This document shows, piece after piece, positions 47,272-59,000 of a stretch of 64,000 nt of DNA; the stretch's first letter is position 1, and every line of letters begins with the position of its first letter. This stretch comes from Chaunax sp. Z400. Taxonomy: Eukaryota > Chordata > Actinopteri > Lophiiformes > Chaunacidae. Below the pieces are notes generated by a model. The model worked only from the letters and a program-made list of their open reading frames with translations. It was not told the DNA's origin and searched no databases. The DNA lies in the NCBI GenBank assembly GCA_037577475.1, contig CM075184.1:28998094-29062093 (forward strand), given 5' to 3'. Made by a program: the position numbers and the translations under genes.

Positions 47272-48589
47272 GCCTGATTTTGCACAATTTTACTCACAGT
47301 CTCCTTTTCTTTGATGTCTCTTGGGAAAATAGTTTGAGCATGAAGTAGTCTGTTGTTGTTGCCGAGGCTTTGTGCAGCTTTTTGTCCAGAAGGGGGCACC
47401 ATTACCCCACCAACATTTACACCGACTGTCTGAGTCCTCTACTTTATTTGAAGTTTGGTCTGAAGAGCAAACCAGACTTTTTTTCCGCCCACTTTCATAA
47501 CTGTCACATGTATTTTTACTTGAAAACCTTTGTGCATTTATGAGTGAAATAGAAATGTAAGAGTTTGTGGGTCTTTTCCATTCAAATAATATTGCCTCTA
47601 AAACCACACAACAAAATATGCTCCTATAGTAATTCTCAGGTGAAGATGATGATTCCTAAATGCTACATTTGCAGGAAGACAAAGAAAGAAAGTGGAATGA
47701 ATAATAATATTAGATTGAGTGATAAACAAAATGAGCAAAATTATCATACTTAACATGTTCAAAGATTAAAAGTGATGGATCAATACATCAGTCCATCCCA
47801 CTGCTGCATCCACAGGCTTGATGAAACCACATCAAAATGTTTTCAATGTGTTGCATCACAAATTAATTCAAGTTTACATCGATTCCGTCTCATCTAATCT
47901 CTGCTGGTTAAATATTGCAGTGCATGCCTTCACCTCAAAGAGAGCAGATCACGTCTTGACCAACCAGTTGCTCGCTCTGCTCCCTCTATCTGTCTGTCAT
48001 TCTCCCTCTGACCACAGGAAGGACTCCTCTTCCAAACTGAACATACTTCTTGTCGGTATTCTGCTGCAAAAGTCTCGTCTGATGGCTGTTTTGGCACAGG
48101 AGGTCCTGTGTGGGTACAGCAAGTGCTGGGTGTGTGGGAAGTGCTCATAATCACGGGGAACCTGAAGCACTCATGGATCCCTTAAAGACACTTAAAGCAC
48201 CCTTTGTGAACTACGCCATTGGACGGCCTATGGCTGTGTGACTAGCAAATGATGTGCACGGTTCTGGTCTTACTATGATCTCTGAAACCCCGCCCCCATG
48301 TTGGACTCGGTCCCCTGGTTTGGCATTGTCCCCCATTACCAAAGCCAGCTGGCTGGTGGCACAAGACTGCACATCGTTTAGATCCAACCATGGCTTTTTC
48401 TTGTGGACTTGAATCCTCCACCACTGAGGGGAGCTCTGGTGTTATTCTATTTGCCTTCTTATAACCTCTTTCTTAGTTTGTATACTTAATGCTACACACT
48501 GGCGCATAAGCTCTGGGCATTAGCACACACAAACAAGCAGGTAAACACACACACTACACAGTTGTTGTTTGGTCAGATAAAGGAGTAGT

Positions 48590-48800
48590 GACGGGAGGGC
48601 ACAGGGTCGCGGAGGGTGTGTGTCCCTCGGCGGAAGTGACTGCTCCCAACCTTCCCTCTCTCCAGCCTCCTTAATAAATGACTGTTTGATTTCTGCACAA
48701 AAGGACCAATTACAGGGAGTTGTTTAATCACCCGCACTTTTATTGAGCTTGAGGTCCTTTAGCTTGCAGCTCAGGCCCCTGTCATCAGCAGCAGCGGGCG
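48590..48800. promoter_or_regulatory. Candidate conserved non-coding element
   Basis: Complex, repeat-free stretch with CTCCTTAATAAATGACTG, GACCAATTACAGGGAG and TTTAATCACCCGC, set in ordinary sequence. Composition looks like a developmental enhancer (homeodomain-type TAAT cores), but this is judged by eye with no cross-species comparison. Confidence 0.22.
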
Positions 48801-49015
48801 ACGGGAGTGACAGAGAAGGTCGGTGGTTTAACGGGGCGCAAAAGGGTCTCGTTTGAGTTGAGACTTTGCAGGCTGCTCTGCACGCTGCAGAGGCCCCTGG
48901 GACAGAGACAAAGAGCAGAAGAGACCAAAAGACAGACAGGCAAGCCAGGCAGAGAGATGGATGGACTTAGCAGAAACATTGAAACTAAAGGGCAGAGTTT
49001 GGGGGACACACTAGA

Positions 49016-49075
49016 ATCAAAATCACTTTATTCGCCAAGCAGGATTAATGTGCATGAGTTTCTCTTGGGTAGTGA
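49016..49075 (-). mobile_element. Possible antisense LINE 3' tail
   Basis: AATCAAAATCACTTTATTCG then CCAAGCAGGATT and GTTTCTCTTGGG resembles the common fish phrase 'AGAATCACTTTATTGGCCAAGTATG ... AATTTGTCTTGG', the reverse complement of a LINE 3' end. Short and diverged. Confidence 0.35.
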
Positions 49076-50790
49076 CTCTGCAGAGATGCAGTGGTACAAA
49101 ACAAAAGTGGTATTCAGGTACATGACAAATGCACTTGTTGAGCTTGAGGTGTGTCAATTCCCCGGAGTGCAACAGAAACCATTGTCTAGTGATTTTTAGA
49201 GTGTGAATAAAGCTCAAGACATGATTCCTGAACCTTAGAAGCAGCGTAGCACACATCGACATGTGTGGACAGAGCAGGAATGACATATAAAAATGTTTTG
49301 TTTTTTTTAAACAAAGAGAGAGAGAAAAACAACAGAATTCGATTTTCCTACTTTACAGTCAGCCCAGGGCCCCAGTAAGCCCAAACTCCAATTCAAAACA
49401 GTTCCAAGCGCTGTCAGTGTCAGTGCTTTTTATTGAATTTTCAGCCTGGGTGTTACTCTATATTTGTGTGCATTCGGAGAGCCTCCTCTCTGGGCATGAA
49501 TGATGGAGTGCAAGTCCTTGTCTGGTCCCTCAGAGATGGCATGGATGTTGTCATGAAGCGAGAGAAGAAAAAAAAAAGGCAAAGGGGTGTGCCAGCGTTT
49601 TGGGGAGAAAGAGGGTGGTTGTTTGAAAAGTGGTACAAACTGGGAAAGAACAGCACCGCTGTGTGTTGACCAAGGGGAGATGGGTGTGGGTGAGGGGGGT
49701 GTGGGTGAGGGGTGGGGGGGTGGGCTGGGGTGTAGAAGAAGAGGCTAGAAAGAGATAGAGTCGATGAGAGGGAGAGGGAGGAAGGGAGTACACCATCGCT
49801 GCTCATAAAGCCAACAGCTGTGTGGGTAATGTTTTGTGACACCGAGCCTCTCTGAGCCCTTCTGTTTCCCAGAGTGCTAGGAGACGCCATATTCCGTCGT
49901 CACAAATGGCTCTGTCATTCACCCCCTAAGTCTTAATTATCGCTCCCGGTTTTTTTGGCCACGTTTTGCTCAGGCGTATGGATCCATCTGCACACTGTAT
50001 AATTCCACTCCGCAATTTACAAGTGGCATTTATTACAATGGCCTCCGTGGCATCTCCTCTTTAACACCAGCAGCCCTTTCCAGAAAGACGAGGGGGAACA
50101 AAAGAGCAGTGCAATCTGTCAGCAACAGTACCCACCCTCAGTTCCCTCAAACCGCTCTCCTCTTTTCTTTTTTTCTTTCTTCTGTACCCTCACTCTCTGC
50201 ATGACTCTCTCTCTCCCCACCCCCGCATTACAAACGCTTCCATTTGTGTGTGCGTGTTTGTTTTCCTTTTGTTATTAATTTAATTTTTATGGCATTCACA
50301 GTACTCGCACAAACCGCCCCCTATCTGCCTTGAAGCAGAGGAAAAGGAAATAGCTGATGTTGATTTTTTTTTTTTTCCTCCTCTCCTCTCTTCCTCTCCC
50401 CCCTTCATAATTCATTTTGGATTAATTCCCTTGTCTTCAGAGACAATCCTAATTCGTTATTATTTCCACTTCACAGGCTTCATGACATCCCCATATCCAC
50501 ATATCATATCCAGGGGAAACTTCACACCCAGCAGACATTCTTGTTTTCTCCTCTCTTTTCCTGTCTCTCTCCTCTTTTCTCACTTACATCCTTCCTTAAT
50601 TCTCCCCCTCTCTCTGCCTCTCTATCTCTCTCTCTTTGTCTGTGATGTTCCTCTCTCACATTTTTCTCTTTCTTTTTCTCTGTCATCCTCACCACTGTAT
50701 TTCTCACTAGAGTGAAGTTGCTTCTTAGTTCTTCTCAGCCGCTGGGCTCCTGTCTATAGATAGGCACTCAGCAGAAGTCGGCTGCCTGCA

Positions 50791-50819
50791 TCACACACAC
50801 ACACACACACACACACACA
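50791..50819. repeat. CA microsatellite
   Basis: About 14 CA units, with a short GT run 45 bases further on (50863-50880), so transcripts of either strand could form a hairpin. Confidence 0.9.
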
Positions 50820-52875
50820 ACCACACACACCTTCCCACCTCCTTCAATCTATATCATTATATGTGTGTGTGTGTGTGTGTACTATGCATGTCTTGTCTGC
50901 TCATCTCTTAATATGGGGATAAAATGACACTGTGCTTTCATTGCCATTGATGTGCCACTGAAAAGAAATCTACATTCATTTGTCGCTTGTCTTACTCTGC
51001 TCACGTTGCGCTCCACAGCGCTTTTCTTTGACTCCCTCACAACACTCGTCAATTTCCTCTGCTATTAGTGATGCTCAGTGGCAGATCGACTCTCAGGCTC
51101 ATCGTACAGCAGCTCACCTTCGCCCTCATTTCTTCCCTTTTTTTTTTATCTACTTCTTCCTTTTTCTCTCCTGGTCACTCTTCACCCCCGCTGTTCCTCT
51201 GACCACCTCTGTTTTTCTGCCTCTTCATTTCACGCCCCCTCTCACAACCTCGCTTCTTTTGCCTCATCTTATTCCCTCTGTGAGTTTCACTTCATCCGCA
51301 TCAGTCAGTTTCTCTACTTTTATCTCTTCATCGCTCTTATTTAAGAATAAGTTTCTCTTCTCTCTGTGTTTCTCTGCCAATTTTTCTCTCTTTCCACGTC
51401 TCTTTCTCTCTGCTTGGTGATTCCTCTATTTTTGTCGGGGTATTTTCATTCACGCTCGTATCAAGTAGTTTCTCAAATCAGCCTTCTTCAGATTTTTAGG
51501 TACCATTTCTGCCGTTGCCATGGGTGCTCCTCCTTTGTCCCACAACTACCAAGCACTCACACACAAACTCATATACAGACACACACACACACATGCAATG
51601 TCCCATCTCCAATTCACTATTAAGTGGACCCTGAATTTCCCCTGAGCTCTGGTATGGTGGCGGCTGCCTCTAGAGTCCGGCTGTGCTAGATGTGTTGTCT
51701 GCTCCCTCACCATTCAATTACCCTCCTGTAATCTGACAGGCTTCTCATGCCCTGCACTGGGACAATCACCGGTGTATGTGTATGTGTGTGTGCGCATTTC
51801 CCTCTGTCTATTCTGTTTCAGTGTGTTTCTGTCTGCTATTATAGCTGTCTCTGCAAGTGTATTCCTGCGATTCAGATGCAAACAGAAGCAAAGGGTGTTT
51901 TTGCATTTTTCTGCTGTGCTTTGCTTTTCTATTTCTCTCCTTATTACTTCTCTCGCTAAGTCTCCCCCAGATCTCTGGCCTGAAGTCACTTGGCATCCTG
52001 CTGCACGAAACACATGCTGACAGAATGAAAGTCGCGCAACAAATGGCAAAAGCCAACACTTTGTTCCCTTTTCCTCGGTCTTGTTATTTTGCCCTGCAAT
52101 CTACCTCTTCTTCCTCATCGCTTTCTCCCCTCCATAACTTCATCTCACTCTCTCTCTTGCTATATCACTTTGTCATGTTCCCCTAATCATCGCCCCCTTG
52201 TTTTCTCTTATTATCTTCATCTACTCCCTGTGTCTCCAACCCCCTTTCTATCTGCGCGAGGCAGACTGCCTCTCGGTGTTGACCTGAGAAGGACTGACAT
52301 TCAGAGGCCGGTCCCCTGCCTGCAGCACTGACATTTCTGCCAGACTTTGATGGTGCCTTTGAACAGAGATGTGTGGAGGGAAGAGCTGCCTGTCTTTTCG
52401 CCTTCCAGCAGGTCTAACTCTGCCTCTCCGCCACTCAGAATGAAATGTACTGTACTATGTAGCTACTGGCTGCTTTCCCGTCACACATGCTGCCACACAT
52501 GCACATACATGAATAGAATTGTACGCATTCGCACCTGAACTCATTTACTTACCCTGATTTACTCGGGAGCTCATTTCTCACGTGCACATATTGATGGGCT
52601 CCGATGCATGCATCCGCACGGATGAATCTATGCACATACATGTGCAAAATACATGCACACACGATCATACAACTTCTGCTGGAATGCCTTCAAAGACCCT
52701 CATTGCCCCCGTCAGATAAAACTGGCACAAGGAGAGAAACAGTGGGTGTTGGAGGGGGACCTGGTTATCTCTCCCACCTCTCCCCTATCTACCCAACCCC
52801 CTCAACCTTGCCAAACCCCCTGCTGTGGGGCCTTCAAAGACACCCATGTCACTCCGGTAACCCTATAGCTCCCCA

Positions 52876-52905
52876 CACCCCCTCCTCCTCCTCCTCCTCC
52901 TCCTC
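52876..52905. repeat. CCT trinucleotide repeat
   Basis: About nine CCT units in pyrimidine-rich sequence. Confidence 0.8.
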
Positions 52906-53425
52906 TTTCTCTTCAATTCCTTCCAATCTTCTCTAACCTCTCCTCCGAGCACCACTCTCTTTGTTGCCAGCTCCTCACAAGGTTACACAACACAGAGGAG
53001 AAAAAAAAATTACTAAAAAAGAAACAGAGACAGGAAAATTCCTGATGTGGGTGGCATTTCTGACAATCAGAACAGCGTGATGTAAAAATGACGCTATGTT
53101 CCCTTACTCAGTGAATGCCAGTTATGTGCCAAACTACCTGCTTGGGCAGATTCCCCCACTTCTTTCTCTCTGCTGTCACTAAGGAGAATGGGATTTTTTT
53201 TTTCTTTTTCATGTGTTGGAGGTAGGGAGCAAATCATGTGGTGCTCTGTGAGTCTAATTAAAATGACTTTGCTATTTTGGCATACGATGGTGTCTGAGAG
53301 AGGTGGATGAGAATTGAAACACTTAATTTTGTTTCGCTTGGTTCCTCCTCTCTGTGGAGTTGGACTGCGCTGAGTCTTGATGAGAGTGCGAATTAGACAG
53401 CTGTGCATGCAAGTAGATACGTATT

Positions 53426-53428
53426 TGT

Positions 53429-53498
<70 letters not shown>
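53426..53498. repeat. GT microsatellite
   Basis: About 35 GT units interrupted twice by AT. Confidence 0.95.
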
Positions 53499-53501
<3 letters not shown>

Positions 53502-54331
53502 TGCACTGCAAAAAAATGTAATAAGTCACTTTTTAAAAATTTGTATTCAGTCCCATAGTCATGAATAATTCAACTTTCAATGCAGGAGTGTTAAAATGTC
53601 CTGACCACAATGTGTAGAAATTGTGATGCTCTTGACAGGCAGTTTATCAGCTGAGCTTGACTTGACTCATGTTGGTTGTATTGATATTCCTGGAGAGAAG
53701 CAAGAGACAGATTTACCAGAGCCTTTGATGAGAGATATACTGCCCCAAAAAAATCCATCTTGTATCATTTCATCTTACTATCTGTCTTTACATCGGTCGT
53801 CCCACACAGTAAAGCAGTCCGACAGACAAATGGGGAAGACGAATTCACTTGTGCCTAATGCAACCCAGCCACTTTGCAATGCCATTTTGAACTAACAGAC
53901 ATTTTCTTGAAGAGACGCTGTGACTTGTTTTGAGGAAAACTCTTTAACTAGGGGAATCTTGTGAAAAGAAATATGTCTCAGAGAGATTACTGCCAGCAAA
54001 ACTAGTGTCTCCCTAGAATTTATTTGTCAAACTCAACTGCAGATTTTGGAAATGGTTTTGTTAAATGAATGAAATGAAAACTTTGTACAATATGGTATGA
54101 TGTTATGGAAATTAACTCATACGTGGGGAGTTGTCTTCATTTGAATGCTGCTTCCTTACTCACACAGAAAAAAACAGCTTTTATATCCTAAGTTGGACTG
54201 GAGGGCAGCTTCCTCCTATAAGATTGCCAGAAGAACACTTTTCACTTAGTGCGTTGATTTTATTAGCCTGGTTTTCCTTGCTTAAGAAAAGCACAGTTTG
54301 AAGATTTAATTTGCAGACAAATTGTGCCTTG

Positions 54332-54338
<7 letters not shown>

Positions 54339-54366
<28 letters not shown>
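54339..54366. repeat. GT microsatellite
   Basis: About 13 GT units. Confidence 0.9.
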
Positions 54367-54399
54367 ATTGTGTGAAAAGAGAGGCAGTGACAGGTACAC

Positions 54400-54680
54400 C
54401 TATTCAACCAGCCCTCTGGCCTGGTCGCATGGCATGGTTTCACCTCAACCTTTCTTGCCAGCTCCCCTCCCCATCCTTCTCTTCCCTCCTCCCTCCGAGT
54501 TGGGGCCCAAGGGTGCCTGCAGCCTGCCTGTACTGGGCTATTGATTGGGAACAGGGCTGCAGCTCACCTGCTAATTGAAAGCCGATTGGGGCCCTGGGGC
54601 AGTGCTGTAAAACAGGCCCCACGTGGCATTAAAAGCTGAGGGCTGATGGGCCACTGTAAATCCAGAGCTGCTAATAGTGT
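54400..54680. promoter_or_regulatory. Candidate conserved non-coding element
   Basis: GC-balanced, repeat-free island between two dinucleotide repeats, with GGGCTATTGATTGGGAACAG, CACCTGCTAATTGAAAGCCG and CCCACGTGGCATTAAAAGC (E-box CACGTG beside a TTAAA core). No open frame that looks coding. Inference only. Confidence 0.27.
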
Positions 54681-54966
54681 GTATATCCATCTGTGTAAGA
54701 ACTGGATGCGAGTGTGTGTTTCCATGTGTGTGTGCGCTCACTCTGGTGTATGTGTGCCCACACATATACTTATACATGTTTGGTGTGTGTACATGCATCT
54801 TAATATGTGTAAGTATATTTGCACACACACGACCTGTCTCTGAAGTGCATATACTGTTTGTGTTTGTGCAATCACACACATTTATATGTGCATGCAAGCT
54901 GGAAGGGATGGCGGCATATTATGTGTGTTTATGTGTGTATGCACGCCTGTGCATGTACATTTAGAC

Positions 54967-54967
54967 A

Positions 54968-55055
<88 letters not shown>
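54967..55055. repeat. CA microsatellite
   Basis: About 44 near-perfect CA units, the longest uninterrupted dinucleotide run in the window apart from the TA tract at 28 kb. Confidence 0.95.
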
Positions 55056-55058
<3 letters not shown>

Positions 55059-55439
55059 TACACAAAGTCATACACAGGTGTTTCATGGTGACAGTTTGGT
55101 CTCCCATGGCACCAGGAGAACAGTCTTGTCTGTAATGGACACATTCTCCCTCTTCCTCAATCACCCTGACAACAGCAGCAACTCTTCATCCCTCCCTCCA
55201 TATCTCTCCCTCCATCTCTCTCCCCCAGCTTTCCTTCTTCCTTTGTCTCGGCACAAGTCACACCTGTGATCCTCCACTGAGACATCAGCTCTTGAGCTGA
55301 GCTTAATTTTTTTTCCTTATCCTCCCATCCTTCCTCCTTTTTTTTTTCCATGACCGCTGGTTTCCTCTCTCGTCACCAATCTCCTTTCCTCTCCATTTGT
55401 TCTTCCGTGCATCATGAGTTCACACTTGGTGTTCAAGTT

Positions 55440-55722
55440 TGGCTTATTGGAGTTGACTTCAGGGGTCTGTGCTGCCGAACCAAGTTCATCCACAACATTT
55501 CTTCCTGGTTTGCTTTGTGCACCCGGACATTGTCATGCTGAAACAGGAAAGGTGCTTCCCCGAACTGCTGCCACCAAATTAAAGTCACCCTATTGTTTAA
55601 AATATCTTCATATGCAGCAACATTAACACTTCTCTTAATTGAAAATGAGGAAGCTGGCTCAATGTGACAACAGCTTAACGCCAGCAAGATGTGGACCAGG
55701 GTGGCCACATACTTTTGACCAC
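55440..55722 (-). mobile_element. Internally deleted Tc1-type transposon
   Basis: On the minus strand a tip-like sequence (GGTCAAAAGTATGTGG, near 55719-55704) runs, within one open frame, into the C-terminal part of a Tc1/mariner transposase: WWQQFGEAPFLFQHDNVRVH, whose QHDN Asp is the second of the DDE triad. The N-terminal DNA-binding domain and the other catalytic residues are missing. Dead copy. The long frame continuing to 56119 is not transposase. Confidence 0.75.
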
Positions 55723-55849
55723 AGAGCATCTGTCTATCTTCAGTATCTTTCTCCCCTTCTGACTTCTTTTTTCTTCCATTAAATCTTATTGTGCCTTTCA
55801 CTCTCCCTCTCACTCCATCTCTCTGTCTCTCTCTGAGCAGTGTGATTGA

Positions 55850-56000
55850 GTAGGGAGGGGTGCTGGCCGTCCTGCAGCATGGCACATGGAAACAGAGGTT
55901 AATTGGATTGTAATTAGAGTGGAGGTGATTAATTGATAGCATCTGTAAATTTGGATGTTTCCATTGTAAATGTGACAAATGAGAGCGTGGCAAGCCAGGG
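55850..56000. promoter_or_regulatory. Candidate conserved non-coding element with dense homeodomain cores
   Basis: GGTTAATTGGATTGTAATTA followed by GTGATTAATTGATAG and GCATCTGTAAATTTGG: four TAAT/ATTA cores within about 50 bases. Adjacent to the Tc1 remnant but unlike it. Inference only. Confidence 0.27.
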
Positions 56001-59000
56001 GAGAAAGGGCAGAGAGAGAAAGAGGATAGAGAGAGATGCACATTCATAGAAACGGAGGAGAAATGACAGAGATGGTGGAGAAAAGGAGAAAAAAAGAGAT
56101 GAAGGCAAAGGCGTGGCAAAGGAAAGTTTGTTTTAGTTCGTGCAAAAAAAAAGTTATCAGCTGGTTATAAACACTTGTTCCATCATGTAGTAAGGACTGA
56201 TAATGCCAATAGTGATGTAGGTACTAAATTTGTATTCTCAAATAATTAATTTGAGGTTGTAAGCTGGATGTGCTAAAACATTTATTTATTCATTCTCTTG
56301 CTAAGAGGTAGAGGACGATATTGATACTGCTCACATATCTGTACACGTGATACAGGACATACTGCAGCAAGCTGACAATTATGTTAGCGTAGCATCAATA
56401 AAAAGCAAAAAGAAAAGAGGGGGAACTGCTAGCCCAGCTCTGTCTAAAGATGAAAAAAACAGTTTGGCAGCATTTGAACATTCACTAAATAACACATTGT
56501 TTTTGCTTAATCAATATGAACAAACTGAAATGACTATATATGAATTGTTTAAATTATCAAGTGTTGTTAACAAGCTTGTGTTACTGATGCAGTCAAAGCT
56601 AACTGCAATGTTTCACAGCACACAGTGTTAAAATTGAAATATAATTGCCAGGCCTATGTGTAGAGATTGTAATCATGATCATACATAACGGTTAACACAA
56701 TAGTCAGTGGATTTGACTAGCATGGCATCAAAAAATGCATCGTTCACATTCATTTTAATGAGACTGATCTGCTGATGCCAATGTAGAGAACACTGGCAAA
56801 GAATTTTAACCTGACCCAAATATTGCCACAACACAACATCATCCAACAATGTGCTGCACTGACACCCTCCCAAAGAGATTCCTTTGTACCATGAATGAGG
56901 TAATTCACCACCTCATTCCTGAGGTATAAAGGAATGAGGTTTATCTCAAAATCACAGATAGAAAATCAAAAAAAATATGGTGGCTATAATAACTATAGCT
57001 CCTTGTGTTTTGCCTTCTCAAAAGCCTTCAAATACATGGATGTATTATTCAACTTGGACTTTCTGGATCATATTTCATTCATAATCCAATTAGCTAACTG
57101 CAGAGTGTATTATTAATGTAACCTCTCACTCAAATAATTCATGCAATATACATTATAATCATACATTATCATCATGTCATTGGATTTCTTTTCCTTGCAA
57201 AGCTCTCCCACTCTAAGGATCAACAAAGCCAAATCTAAAGAACACACAACAATGTAATGGCTTAAATCTGACACATGCTAAACTACACATTAAAGATGCT
57301 GTTAAATTACAGTCATGGAGGATTACTATGTGAGACATTTGTTCTTCTACACAATACTGTTATGCATTTTTTATTCATGCACAAAACCAGGACTGTAGTT
57401 AACACCCATGTTTGCCTGCAGGAGTTTCATGTTTTATTCTGTGACATAAATCACTCCTGTTATATCTCAACTGAATTCTGATGCCACATACTGTCAGCTT
57501 TCTACTAGCTACTATTCATATTCTTCCACATGTTCAGCTTTGAAATAATACTCTAGGATGATCTTCAAAAAGAAATTATTACTATTACACACTGCTGTAG
57601 AAGTATAACAGCTGTCCTGTACCAGTGCTTTTGAGTTACACCACATTTACATTTATATTTCACTTTTTAAAATTTTTTTATTTTTTGCAAAGAGAGTTTC
57701 TGCTTGTCTGCCATTGCATTTATTATGAGATAAAATTAAGCAAGATTCAAAAGTTCACAATTATAACATTTTTTTTGTCAAAATAACCTTCCTTCACTTA
57801 ATCCCTATAATCTATGCCAGATTGTGACATGCACTGCTCCCTCTGCCTTGTTCTATTGCTCTCACTGCTTTTATAATATTATGACTCATGCTATTTGCAC
57901 ATGAGACGAGACATCGGCTAAAATGGAACATAAGGAGAGGATGTGAAAGATGCACCTTTTAAAGAAAGTGTGCAATGTCTTTGTCACATGTACTGTATCT
58001 TTGAGGCCTCTCCCTTTCAACAAACCTCTTAATATCATATTCAGTCCCAGGAGGAAATTCAGTTTTATATGCATAGAGGACAACATGCATTAAAAGCATT
58101 CACATTAGGACACTGGTATAATGCTAAACCCGTGCAAGCCATAAAATTAAGGTATAATTCAAGCACAGAGAAATAGAGTTACATAAATAAAGATGCTATT
58201 TCCATCATCTAAACACAGAACATTTAATAAGGCTATATTTTTTTTACCATTACAAGTTATTCGACCTAATTTCTGGGGCAGGTGTCAAAACAACGAAAAC
58301 CTATTCACAGAGCGTACGGACCGCTCACAATAGCTTGTCTGGTTCGTTGCTCAACAGAACAAATTGTTCATTAACTGTGGGCCTAATTCTTTAACAAATG
58401 TTCCAGGAATATTGCTGCAGCGGTCCACACGTGGATAGACTTAAGCTAATCAAATAAGCCTCCAGTCAGGTCCTATCAGACAGCTCCAGACTGCCGCAAA
58501 TGAACCCATGTCACAAAATTTACATTTCATCTTCCCCAGGGGACAGGTAAGGTCCCACCTTGCCACCACTTTTCCCCCAATCAGCATCTGGCTTCTGGAG
58601 GAAGACGAGGGAAATGGGGAAAAAGAGGGAGGTGGTGGTTCTTGGTCATACTATGGAGCTACAGAATGTCTCCTGCTACTGCTTGGGCATGCTTCTGATG
58701 AATAAGGGAGGGAAAATAGAGAAGATGACAGCAGGAAAAATATTTGCTGGTGTGGTTGGAGCGCACTCAGATCACAAGAATGAGGGACGGGCATATTTGC
58801 ACAGCTGTCTGTCTCCCAAGCCCTGAGTGAGTGTGTGCCCGCTGGAGTCTATTTGTTTGTCAAAGTCACTATGCCTTCTCTCTATAAGATTTTTGTGCCT
58901 TTGGTTGTGTATCACTTTATATATGTGTGTATATGCAGTACATACATGCATGGGTGTGTGTGTGTGTTTGTGTGCGTGTGTGTGTGATTGAGTGTGTATC

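Larger units (their letters stand above)
45464..47290 (+). other. parp6: parp6 3'UTR (probable)
   Basis: From the stop codon to shortly after AATAAA at 47266-47271. Earlier hexamers at 46172-46177 and 46472-46477 could give shorter forms. Contains a run of 31 C (46048-46078), a TATG repeat (about 46815-46840) and a GAT repeat just before the last signal. No coding frame of interest. Confidence 0.45.

Noticed and set aside
49433..49890. Overlapping 78- and 145-codon frames on both strands
   Set aside because: Both cross GT/GGGTG-rich and poly-A low-complexity sequence; no recognisable domain.
50980..51420. 146-codon plus-strand frame rich in Ser, Phe and Leu
   Set aside because: Product of the strand-biased pyrimidine-rich domain; no family resemblance and no splice context.
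54967..55055. Possible CRISPR-like regular repeat
   Set aside because: Simple dinucleotide repeat without spacers, in a vertebrate genome.
54886..55269. 127-codon plus-strand frame rich in Thr-His
   Set aside because: It is a translation of the CA microsatellite.
55433..56119. 228-codon minus-strand frame, the longest in the window
   Set aside because: Only the last 70 or so codons are Tc1 transposase; the rest is a chance read through pyrimidine-rich sequence before the element tip.
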